Origin: an uncultured Planctomycetaceae bacterium
GTDB lineage: Bacteria; Planctomycetota; Planctomycetia; Planctomycetales; Planctomycetaceae
Length of the DNA stretch: 64,000 nt
Direction of reading: 5' to 3'
Assembly: GCA_943787265.1 (NCBI GenBank)
Contig: CALSLT010000005.1
Coordinates: forward strand, 1 to 64,000
How positions within the stretch are numbered: position 1 is the first letter of the stretch; every line of letters starts with the position of its first letter. A model generated the notes under the pieces. It did not search any database. It saw nothing but the letters and a program-made list of their open reading frames with translations, and was not told the DNA's origin. This document shows positions 7,342 through 14,692 of the stretch, piece by piece. The position numbers and the translations under genes are program-made.

Positions 7342-8955
7342 TCAGTGTTTGAAGTGGCGGCGGCCCGTGAAGATCATGGCCATGCCGTGCTCGTTGCAGG
7401 CGGCGATGACTTCTTCGTCTTTGACGGAACCACCCGGCTGGATCGCAGCGGAAATGCCGGCTTTCGCGGCTTCGTCGATGCCGTCTCGGAAAGGAAAGAA
7501 CGCATCCGAAGCGACAATGCCGCCTTTGCTGCGTTCTCCTGATTTGCGAGCCGCAATTTCGGCGGAGTCGAGTCGGCTCATTTGGCCGGCTCCGACTCCG
7601 ACAGCCATTCCGTCCTTAGCGTACAGGATCGCGTTAGATTTGACGTGTCGGCAAACCTGCCAGCCGAATTTCAGATCGCGAAGTTCTTCGTCAGTCGGCT
7701 GTCGCTCGGTGACGATTTTCCAATTTTCCTGAGGATCGGCCTGGTCGTCTCGGTCCTGCACGAGCAGTCCGCCAGCAACTCGCCGAAACTCCTGAGTCGT
7801 CGCCGTGACCGAGCACATGCCTGGCAGCTTTAGCAACCGGACGTTCTTCTTCCATTTCGGACGAGTGGTCAGCGCTTCGAAGGCGTCCTCGGCAAAACCG
7901 GGGCAGATGATGGCTTCGACGAAGCGCCCAGGTTCGCACAGCAGTTCTGCCGTTGCCAAGTCGAGTTCACGGTTGAAGCTGATGATCGATCCGAATGCGC
8001 TGACCGGGTCACCGGCGTAAGCATTCGTGAAGGCTTCGGCGAGTGTCGGAGCAATCGCACATCCGCAGGGGTTGTTGTGCTTGAGCACCGCCGCTGCCGG
8101 TTCTTCAAAGTCCTTAACGATGGCGATCGCCGCGTCGAGGTCCAGCAGGTTGTTATACGAGAGTTCTTTGCCGTTGAGCTGCTCTGCCGCTGCGAGTGTC
8201 GAATCGGCGAAGGTCGGCTCGACGTAGAAGGACGCTCGCTGGTGAGGATTCTCGCCGTATCGAAGAGGCGAACGTTTTTCGAAGGTCAGGGCGAGTGTCT
8301 TCGGGAAATCCGCAAGGTCTTCTGCTGACTCAGATTCATCGTCGGACGCTGCTTCGCTCGCGACGAGCTTGTGCATGTAGTTGGCGATGGCTCGGTCATA
8401 GCGAGCGGTCATCTCGAACGCTGCGGCGGTTAATTCACGGCGGAATCCATCGCTTAGCTTGCCGTCACCCTTTAAAGATTCCAGAACCCGCTCATACTGG
8501 CAGGGCGAGGTAACAACGCCGACGTAAGCGTGATTCTTCGCGGCTGAACGGACCATGCTGGGACCGCCAATGTCGATGTTTTCGATGGCGTCCGCGACGC
8601 TGACGTCGGGCTTCGCGATTGTCTGCTCGAAAGGGTACAGGTTCACGACGACCAGCTCGAACGGAATGATGCCGTGTTCGGCGATGGCCGCTGCGTCGTC
8701 TGCGAGATCAGGTCGGCCGAGAATCGCTCCGTGCACCTTCGGATGCAGCGTCTTGACGCGACCGTCCATAATCTCGGGGAAGTTTGTGTAGCTCGAAATG
8801 TCCTGGACGGGAATCCCGGCAGCTTCGATCGCCTTGCGAGTTCCGCCGGTGGAAATAATCTCAAAGCCCAGATCGACCAGCCCCTTAACAAAGGTATCGA
8901 TGCCGGTTTTGTCGCTGACGCTGACGAGTGCTCGTCTCGGAAATGATTCGCTCAT
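7342..8955 (-). CDS. purH: Bifunctional AICAR transformylase / IMP cyclohydrolase PurH
   Basis: It carries out the last two steps of purine synthesis: formylation of AICAR with 10-formyl-THF, then ring closure to IMP, in the cytoplasm. The start ATG at 8955 gives MSESFPRRALVSVSDKTGI, the normal PurH opening; the frame runs 29 codons further upstream without resemblance to the family. The MGS/cyclohydrolase domain covers about residues 1-190 (KTLHPKVHGAILGR). The transformylase domain follows, with RYGENPHQRASFY, LSYNNLLDLDAA and KHNNPCGCA. The C-terminus AMIFTGRRHFKH is family-typical. Length (537) fits well. No other purine gene adjoins it. Its stop lies next to a MITE-like element. Confidence 0.97.
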   Translation of the reverse strand: MSESFPRRALVSVSDKTGIDTFVKGLVDLGFEIISTGGTRKAIEAAGIPVQDISSYTNFPEIMDGRVKTLHPKVHGAILGRPDLADDAAAIAEHGIIPFELVVVNLYPFEQTIAKPDVSVADAIENIDIGGPSMVRSAAKNHAYVGVVTSPCQYERVLESLKGDGKLSDGFRRELTAAAFEMTARYDRAIANYMHKLVASEAASDDESESAEDLADFPKTLALTFEKRSPLRYGENPHQRASFYVEPTFADSTLAAAEQLNGKELSYNNLLDLDAAIAIVKDFEEPAAAVLKHNNPCGCAIAPTLAEAFTNAYAGDPVSAFGSIISFNRELDLATAELLCEPGRFVEAIICPGFAEDAFEALTTRPKWKKNVRLLKLPGMCSVTATTQEFRRVAGGLLVQDRDDQADPQENWKIVTERQPTDEELRDLKFGWQVCRHVKSNAILYAKDGMAVGVGAGQMSRLDSAEIAARKSGERSKGGIVASDAFFPFRDGIDEAAKAGISAAIQPGGSVKDEEVIAACNEHGMAMIFTGRRHFKH

Positions 8956-9302
8956 AGCTTTCTGAACAGTCCTGGATGGCTTGTGAAAACGATTGTTCCG
9001 CCGAAACAGCGAACTGTGCGAGTTCTCGCAGATCGCCTTCACATTTTCCAGCAGCCCAGGAAACGGCGCGAAACGGTCAGATTTACCGAAAACCTGGCAC
9101 GATCCGCAGTTGCTCTCGAACCAGTCATCGATGTCGAAGCCTGCCGACTCTTTTCACTAAGCCGGTAGCGGGAAAATCCGACAGGGACAACACTGCGTCT
9201 TTCATGCTGAACGACCTCGGAAAACCTCACCATATATCAATGAGCAGCTACCGGCTTTGAAAACTGGAGCAATCTCTACGCACCGTTATCGAGACACCGA
9301 TC
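8956..9302. other. Intergenic region between divergent purH and esterase genes
   Basis: About 350 bp with no convincing gene. It must hold the promoters for purH (minus) and the esterase operon (plus). The only structure seen is an 11-base inverted repeat, AAGCCGGTAGC at 9159-9169 and GCTACCGGCTT at 9247-9257, separated by 77 bp. I see no clear riboswitch. Confidence 0.4.
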
Positions 9303-10169
9303 ATGACCAGGTTACTTATCCCATTCGCGATTTTGCTTCTGTTGCCGGAAGTTCTGTCAGCACAGGTCGAACGCCAACGCGACATTATCTATCAGCGAAC
9401 GGAAGGAGTCGCATTGACGATGGACGTGTTTGTTCCGGACAAGCCGAACGGCATCGGAATCATCAAAATCGTCAGCGGCGGGTGGAAGTCGAATCACTCC
9501 AAAGTGAAGGAAGGATTTTCCAGCCCTTACACCGATCACGGCTACACAGTCTTCGCCGTGTTTCATGGATCTCAGCCTCGCTACAAAGTCCGCGACATCA
9601 TGGGCTTTATGCATCGAGCCGTACGATTCATTCGAACTAACGCCGCTCAGTGGAACATCGATCCCAATCGAATCGGCGTGACCGGCAGTAGCGCGGGCGG
9701 CCACTTGAGCCTGGTTCTGGCAACCAAGGGTGGCCCCGGTGATCCGAAAGCCAAAGATCCAATCGACCGCGCCAGCAGCGCCGTTCAAGCCGCAGGGGTC
9801 TTCTATCCTCCGACAGACTACCTCAACTGGAGCGAACCCGGAGACGACTGCGTCGGCATCAGCAAACAGGAACGATGGCAACCGGCTTTCGGCGATGAGT
9901 CTGCAACGGCCGAAGGTCGGCAGGTCCTCGGTCGACACATGTCGTCGATTTACCACATCAGTGAAAAGACGCCACCGGTTTCCATCATCCACGGAGATGC
10001 TGACCCGATCGTGCCACTTTTCCAGTCGCAAAGCTTTGTGAAGATTGCCAGGGCAAAAGGAGTGACCATCGAACTAGCGATCAAAGAAGGAGCCAAACAT
10101 GGCTGGCCAAACAAATCGGCGGACGAAGTTCAATTCCTGAACTGGTTCAATCACCACTTGCTTAAATAA
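9303..10169 (+). CDS. Exported alpha/beta-hydrolase (esterase/lipase-like)
   Basis: A 288-residue protein with a hydrophobic signal peptide (MTRLLIPFAILLLLPEVLSA, likely cut before QVER). The catalytic triad is visible: the nucleophile Ser in GVTGSSAGGHL (GxSxG), Asp in HGDADPIVP and His in AKHGWP. The fold matches the BD-FAE/carboxylesterase branch that often acts on acylated sugars. It is first of three plus-strand genes, 10 bp from an isomerase and followed by a DUF1080 protein, which suggests processing of a carbohydrate outside the cytoplasm. The exact ester is unknown. Confidence 0.85.
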   Translation: MTRLLIPFAILLLLPEVLSAQVERQRDIIYQRTEGVALTMDVFVPDKPNGIGIIKIVSGGWKSNHSKVKEGFSSPYTDHGYTVFAVFHGSQPRYKVRDIMGFMHRAVRFIRTNAAQWNIDPNRIGVTGSSAGGHLSLVLATKGGPGDPKAKDPIDRASSAVQAAGVFYPPTDYLNWSEPGDDCVGISKQERWQPAFGDESATAEGRQVLGRHMSSIYHISEKTPPVSIIHGDADPIVPLFQSQSFVKIARAKGVTIELAIKEGAKHGWPNKSADEVQFLNWFNHHLLK

Positions 10170-10179
10170 GTAGAGAATC

Positions 10180-11130
10180 ATGCAGGACCGAAAATCATTC
10201 ACTCGCGATGTGTGCTCGTATTCGCAGTTCCGCAAGGCTGCTCTCAACACGTTCGTCGTATTGATCTGCGCCACGTTGACAGCAACGCATTCCTTCGCCG
10301 AGGACAAAGTCGACACGGCATTCAAGATCGGGACGTGCGACTGGTCAATTAAGATGCCGCTGAGTGTTCAATCATTTCAGTTTGCCCAGCGCAACGGCCT
10401 TCACGGAATTCAGTATTCCTTCGACGTCGAAGGGAAGGGCCTCGATCTGCGGCTCCGTGAGAATCGTGACACGATCCGCAGAACAGTCAGGAAAACTGGC
10501 GTCGCCATTTCGTCTATGGGAATCGGTGCTCTGAATAAGATTCCGCTGGCGACGACGGATGAAGCTGAAAATCTGGTCGTCGAATGTCTCGAAGCGATGG
10601 CAATGTTGAAGGAAGAGGCAGCCGCACTGAAGGATCGCGAAATCGCCGCCAAGGTATCGCCGGATATCGTGCTCCTGGCGTTCTTTGGCAAGGCGGATAT
10701 CAACGGCAAACCTGAACTTATCGAGGCTGTCATTGAAAAACTAAAACGCCTTGCTCCACTCGCAGAGAAACACGGATTTACACTGGCGTTGGAAACGCTG
10801 CTCAGCGAAGCCGATCATCGCCATATCATGGAAAGTGTCGGGTCGCCAGCCGTAAAGGTTTATTACGACACTGCGAATTCCGCGAGGATGGGCTACGACA
10901 TCTATCGTGAGATCGAGAGTCTCGGTACGAAAAATATCTGCGAGATCCACATCAAAGAAAACGGTGATCTACTCGGCCAGGGTGATATCGACTTTGTAAG
11001 AATCAAAGAGCTACTTCGGTCGGCGCAGTACAAAGGCTGGCTGATTATCGAAGGTTCAACTCCCAAGGGAATGAGCCGCGAGGAAGGTTGCGAGAAAAAC
11101 GCAACGTACGCGATCAATCTGTTCAATTGA
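10180..11130 (+). CDS. Exported sugar phosphate isomerase/epimerase-like TIM barrel
   Basis: A protein of the xylose-isomerase-like TIM-barrel (AP_endonuc_2) superfamily, about 316 residues. The metal-binding residues are in the expected strands: Glu in LALETLLSE, Asp in YYDTANSARMG, His in EIHIKENGD and Glu in LIIEGSTP. A signal peptide lies after a long N-region (FVVLICATLTATHSFAED). An insert of alanine-rich helix (MLKEEAAALKDREIAAK) occurs near residue 150. It follows the esterase by 10 bp and is probably in one operon. The substrate is unknown; members isomerise or epimerise free or phosphorylated sugars and inositols. Confidence 0.82.
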   Translation: MQDRKSFTRDVCSYSQFRKAALNTFVVLICATLTATHSFAEDKVDTAFKIGTCDWSIKMPLSVQSFQFAQRNGLHGIQYSFDVEGKGLDLRLRENRDTIRRTVRKTGVAISSMGIGALNKIPLATTDEAENLVVECLEAMAMLKEEAAALKDREIAAKVSPDIVLLAFFGKADINGKPELIEAVIEKLKRLAPLAEKHGFTLALETLLSEADHRHIMESVGSPAVKVYYDTANSARMGYDIYREIESLGTKNICEIHIKENGDLLGQGDIDFVRIKELLRSAQYKGWLIIEGSTPKGMSREEGCEKNATYAINLFN

Positions 11131-11200
11131 CGTGAGACGAGCCTTTGGAGCCGTCCACTCCACACTCCAGTTTCAATCACAATGTCAGCGAAACGAACCA

Positions 11201-12208
11201 ATGCATCCGAATCAAAATCGAACCTCTGCTACGTCTCTTCTTTTCAGAAGTGTCGCCGTATGCGTTCTGTTGTCGAGCACTCTCATGTCAGCAACGCAGG
11301 CCGAGGAACTGGTTGGCGACTGGTCGCTCGATCTCGAGTCTGGGCTGCCGGCCTGGATGAGTATCCAGAAAAGTGAAGGCAAGCCGGTTGTCTACATGCG
11401 GTTGTATGTGGGATCGGCTGGCCCCTGTAACGACGTTGCGGAGTCGAACGGCCGGTTAAAGTTCACGCTGAAGAAGAACAAGAAGGCAAAAACAACGACA
11501 ACGGTGGATGTCGGAATAAAAGCCGGAAAGCTTGACGGCGTCATCACTCGCCAATCGGCAGACGGTTCCACAGAAGACGAGGCGTTTACCGGCAAGAAGA
11601 TTCCGCCGATGCCAGTCAGTGCTCCGGACTTGTCAAAGGTTCGATTCGGTCAGCCCATCTCTCTGTTCAATGGCAAAGACCTCACAGGATGGAAAGCCCA
11701 CGAGCCAGAGAAGAAAATGGGATGGAGCGTTAAAGATGGCTTACTCAAGAACACAACGCCTAAGACCGACTTCAAGGCCACTGGCGATCACGCCAATCTA
11801 AAGACCGAAGCAGTCTTCGAAGATTTCTGGCTGCACATCGAATTCCTAGTCGAAGAGCAACGCAACAGCGGCATCTACCTGCGCGGAATGTACGAAGCGC
11901 AAGTCGTAGATCGTGACAGTCGCATGCAAGGGCTACAGGGCGTCGGCGCAATCTTTGGAATGATCGAGCCAACGAAGAATGCAGGCCGGCCAGGTGGTCG
12001 ATGGCAGACCTATGACATCACGCTGGTCAATCGGCACGTCACCGTCATCCTGAACGGCGAGAAAGTGATCGACAACAAACCAGTCACCGGACCAACCGCC
12101 GGTGCCGTGCACACCAACCCGGCAGAACCCGGACCGATTTATTTACAGGGCGACCACACCAACGTTTCGTACCGAGACATCTACCTGGCACCGGTGCTCA
12201 AGGATTAG
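11201..12208 (+). CDS. DUF1080 (3-keto-disaccharide hydrolase-like) exported protein
   Basis: A 335-residue protein. ATG at 11201 gives a signal peptide (LLFRSVAVCVLLSSTLMSATQAEE). The C-terminal two thirds is the DUF1080 jelly roll: SLFNGKDLTGWKAHEP, NSGIYLRGMYEAQV and GPIYLQGDHTNVSYRDIYL, the standard markers. Characterised family members act on 3-keto-glycosides. The first 150 residues form a small beta-rich domain (GDWSLDLESGLPAWMSIQK). It closes the three-gene carbohydrate set starting at 9303. Confidence 0.88.
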   Translation: MHPNQNRTSATSLLFRSVAVCVLLSSTLMSATQAEELVGDWSLDLESGLPAWMSIQKSEGKPVVYMRLYVGSAGPCNDVAESNGRLKFTLKKNKKAKTTTTVDVGIKAGKLDGVITRQSADGSTEDEAFTGKKIPPMPVSAPDLSKVRFGQPISLFNGKDLTGWKAHEPEKKMGWSVKDGLLKNTTPKTDFKATGDHANLKTEAVFEDFWLHIEFLVEEQRNSGIYLRGMYEAQVVDRDSRMQGLQGVGAIFGMIEPTKNAGRPGGRWQTYDITLVNRHVTVILNGEKVIDNKPVTGPTAGAVHTNPAEPGPIYLQGDHTNVSYRDIYLAPVLKD

Positions 12209-12239
12209 TAAGACCAATGGTTACGCCGTTCCGGCGCCG

Positions 12240-13391
12240 CTATGGATTCGAGCGATTGCTGCTTGCTCCATAGATCGCAGATCGATTCTCTTCGGTCATG
12301 GGGACGTCTTTTCGGACAATCGTCTCTGACGTTGTCAGGGATTGGACGACCAGTTTCACCGTGTCGGCCGGTGGGTGCTTCATGTGGATGAGAAGTTCGA
12401 CGAGGTCTTCTTCGAATCGTTGTTGCCACTGGCCTTCAAAGATTTGCTTACTGAAGGCCACGATCTCGGTCGTGGGGATGTCGTTCAGGGAGACGAGTTT
12501 GAACCACTCGTCGTCGAGTCGGACTTCGGGTTGGTCGCCCTGCCATCGTACAGCGTTGAACGGAGATTTCGTTGGGTATTCGGTCGCTGCTCGTTCCGCT
12601 CGAAAGCGTTCCCGTTCACGTCGCGATTTGTGTTTCAGATAATCGCCCCCGGCCGCGATCACGATGGCCAGCAGGAAGAGGCCACCTGAGATTGCCAACC
12701 AACGGATCGAAACAGACGGCGGTGAATCACTCGGTTCACTGGGCGAATCGTCTGTGTCCTCGGTAGCTGTTTCGTCTTTGAGACTATTCAGAAGCGTGAG
12801 CAATTCCTGGCGTCGGGGTTCGTGCTTCTGACATCCACATTTCTCAGTCAGGAAGTAAATGAACGAAAAGAATGCCAGAAAAAAGACGACACTGTCCATG
12901 TTACTCAGCAGGTCCAGCCACCCGTCAGACCGCCGCCATGCGGAATGGAAAGCGAATGTGACCACTGAAAAAAAGATCGGCGCTGTACTCCACCAGACGG
13001 ATTTGCTGAGATACCAGACCAGGTCATCAATCTCGGTCAACGAACGCTCGACACAGGTCACCAGTGGTTCGTCGGACGGAGCAGTCTTCAATGGATGACG
13101 CATTCGATACACGATCGAAAAAACAGCCCACCAGACGAGAACCGGCACAGTCAAGTACCACGTCCACGGTACGGGTTCGATTATGCCCATGTAGATCCAC
13201 ACGGGAATCATCAGGATGGCAATCCCCACTCCCCAATAGTCGCTCGATTGAACCACCGCTCGAAACGACTGCTGGTCACGCTGCACGACTTGAAGAAGCA
13301 CGTCGGCATCGATGGAGACTTTCGTTTGAGACGATTGAGTCTGCCATGCCTGCTGAAGATCGTCAGGTTCCGTGGGGCTGTCAGTGTTCAT
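12240..13391 (-). CDS. Multi-pass membrane protein, probable partner of adjacent ECF sigma
   Basis: About 383 residues with roughly five membrane segments (IAILMIPVWIYMGII, YLTVPVLVWWAVFSIVY, APIFFSVVTFAF, VVFFLAFFSFIYFL, GGLFLLAIVIAAGG). The N-terminal cytoplasmic part starts with DDLQQAWQTQ, a motif common at the front of planctomycete proteins encoded beside sigma factors. Two starts are possible (13403 or 13391); both overlap the sigma gene end, so translation is coupled. Overlap with an ECF sigma gene suggests an anti-sigma or regulatory role, but no known anti-sigma domain is recognised. Because the sigma is disrupted, its present function is unclear. Confidence 0.7.
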   Translation of the reverse strand: MNTDSPTEPDDLQQAWQTQSSQTKVSIDADVLLQVVQRDQQSFRAVVQSSDYWGVGIAILMIPVWIYMGIIEPVPWTWYLTVPVLVWWAVFSIVYRMRHPLKTAPSDEPLVTCVERSLTEIDDLVWYLSKSVWWSTAPIFFSVVTFAFHSAWRRSDGWLDLLSNMDSVVFFLAFFSFIYFLTEKCGCQKHEPRRQELLTLLNSLKDETATEDTDDSPSEPSDSPPSVSIRWLAISGGLFLLAIVIAAGGDYLKHKSRRERERFRAERAATEYPTKSPFNAVRWQGDQPEVRLDDEWFKLVSLNDIPTTEIVAFSKQIFEGQWQQRFEEDLVELLIHMKHPPADTVKLVVQSLTTSETIVRKDVPMTEENRSAIYGASSNRSNP

Positions 13392-13842
13392 GGGATTGGC
13401 CATTCATCAAAGCACTCAAAGACTTCTTCGCCCGATTCAACTTCACGCCGACGTTGCTTTCGGAGATGCCCAGCACTTCGGCCATCTCTCGATAACTCAG
13501 CTCGTCCAGGTACAGCAGTACCAGCGCCGCGTCGGTTTTCGGTAACTGGTGAATCGCTTTGTAAAGCTGCTCAACGGTATCTCGATGCTGAGTCTGCTCT
13601 GCGCTGTCGGATTCCGACGCGACCAGAGCCTGTACCTCGACGAAGGGTTGCTGTCTTGATCGCCGAGATTTGTCCTTGCGGTGCCAGTTCATCGCCGTGT
13701 GCAAAGCCACTCGATAGAACCAGGTCGCCGCACTGGCCTTCCCCTCAAACTCTGGCAACGACCGCCAGGCCTGTAGCAGAATCTCCTGAGCCAGATCCTG
13801 GCATTCTTCATTGGTGAGTGTGTAAGCGCGAGCCACCTTCAT
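13381..13842 (-). pseudogene. ECF sigma factor, 3' portion separated from its start by an IS remnant
   Basis: It encodes regions 2 and 4 of an RNA polymerase ECF sigma: VARAYTLTNEECQDLAQEI, ATWFYRVALHTAMNWHRKD, then LPKTDAALVLLYLDELSY and the HTH ISESNVGVKLNRAKKSL. The apparent start MK at 13842 lies at the boundary with transposase DNA, so the original first 20-odd residues are missing. Those residues are found beyond the insertion. As it stands a shortened protein lacking the front of region 2.1 might still be made, but full function is doubtful. It overlaps the membrane protein gene downstream. Confidence 0.8.
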
Positions 13843-14461
13843 GACTGACGAGCTGTGTTGTGGAAAAGTCGTTTTCCATTTGCTCGATCACCCAGTCCAT
13901 CGCCCCCTGATACAGCGTGCCCTGGTTTCCTTTCAGAGCCAGCAGGTAGTCTCCACCTTTGTCAACAATCTTTGCGGCAATGTTCTTCTGGCAGCCCGCC
14001 GCATCGATGGTCACGATCGCGTTGTTCAGCTCGATTTGATCAATCAGCTCGGGAATCGCCGTGATTTCGTTGGATTTCTCCTCGGTCGCCAACTGTCCCA
14101 GACTGATTCCTCGCTGCACGGACCAGGCGCTCACAAGAAACAACGGTCCGAGACTTTTTTTCCGGTCATGCGAACGCCGCAAAGCTTTACCATCAATCGC
14201 GATCACCTCATCAGTGAGGCCACCAGCGTCCCGTTGACGCAAACTTGCAATCCATTGCTCGAAGCATGCTTGAAAGGCGGCTGGCCGCAGCGCCGCCAGC
14301 AGTCGGCCAATCGTGTCGTGAGACGGGATGCCGTGGGGAAGTTCGAGGTACTTCTTCAAGCTCGCCAAGCCAGTCCATGAACAGCGATTTTTGATCATCG
14401 TCACCCAACGCAAAACCTCATCCGGGACAATCCACCTGCCGATACGCACTACCTCTCGAAG
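13840..14461 (-). mobile_element. ISAs1-family transposase remnant inside the sigma gene
   Basis: About 620 bp. The encoded protein has the ISAs1 core: YLELPHGIPSHDTIGRLLAA, VIAIDGKALRRSHDRKK (first catalytic Asp), EKSNEITAIPELID, VTIDAAGCQ (second Asp) and GGDYLLALKGNQGTL. The C-terminal part that carries the catalytic Glu is gone: homology ends at SHEGG near 13845. The N-terminus is also missing, and part of it (KSLFMDWLG) is in another frame. Full ISAs1 elements are usually around twice this size, so it cannot move by itself. No clear target-site duplication was found. Confidence 0.8.
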
Positions 14462-14534
14462 TTTCTCAATGAAACCTGCATGACACGAGATCAGTTGCAG
14501 AGCCTCACTCCAGAAGTATTGGTAACTTGATCAT
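14459..14534 (-). pseudogene. Displaced 5' end of the split ECF sigma gene
   Basis: A good Shine-Dalgarno-like AAGGA stands before ATG at 14534. One frame reads MIKLPILLE then stops. The next frame reads WSEALQLISCHAGFIEK at 14512-14462, which resembles the residues that should precede VARAYTLT in the fragment at 13842. So the start region survives on the far side of the insertion, with an additional indel in it. Confidence 0.6.
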
Positions 14535-14692
14535 GCGATTCCTTACAGAAAAAGGGATTCTTTTCCGTTGAGTATTTGAGTAACGGTCAAACCGTCAGTT
14601 TCGATCGGTCACGCAGCAAACGGGCAAACAGTGAATCGAATCGGTAAACTGGGACGATGCTGTTTCAGATTTCTGCAGATTGCGATCGACCA

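Noticed and set aside
13841..14380. Plus-strand 179-codon frame over the ISAs1 remnant
   Set aside because: The minus strand carries the conserved transposase motifs; the plus frame is their antisense.
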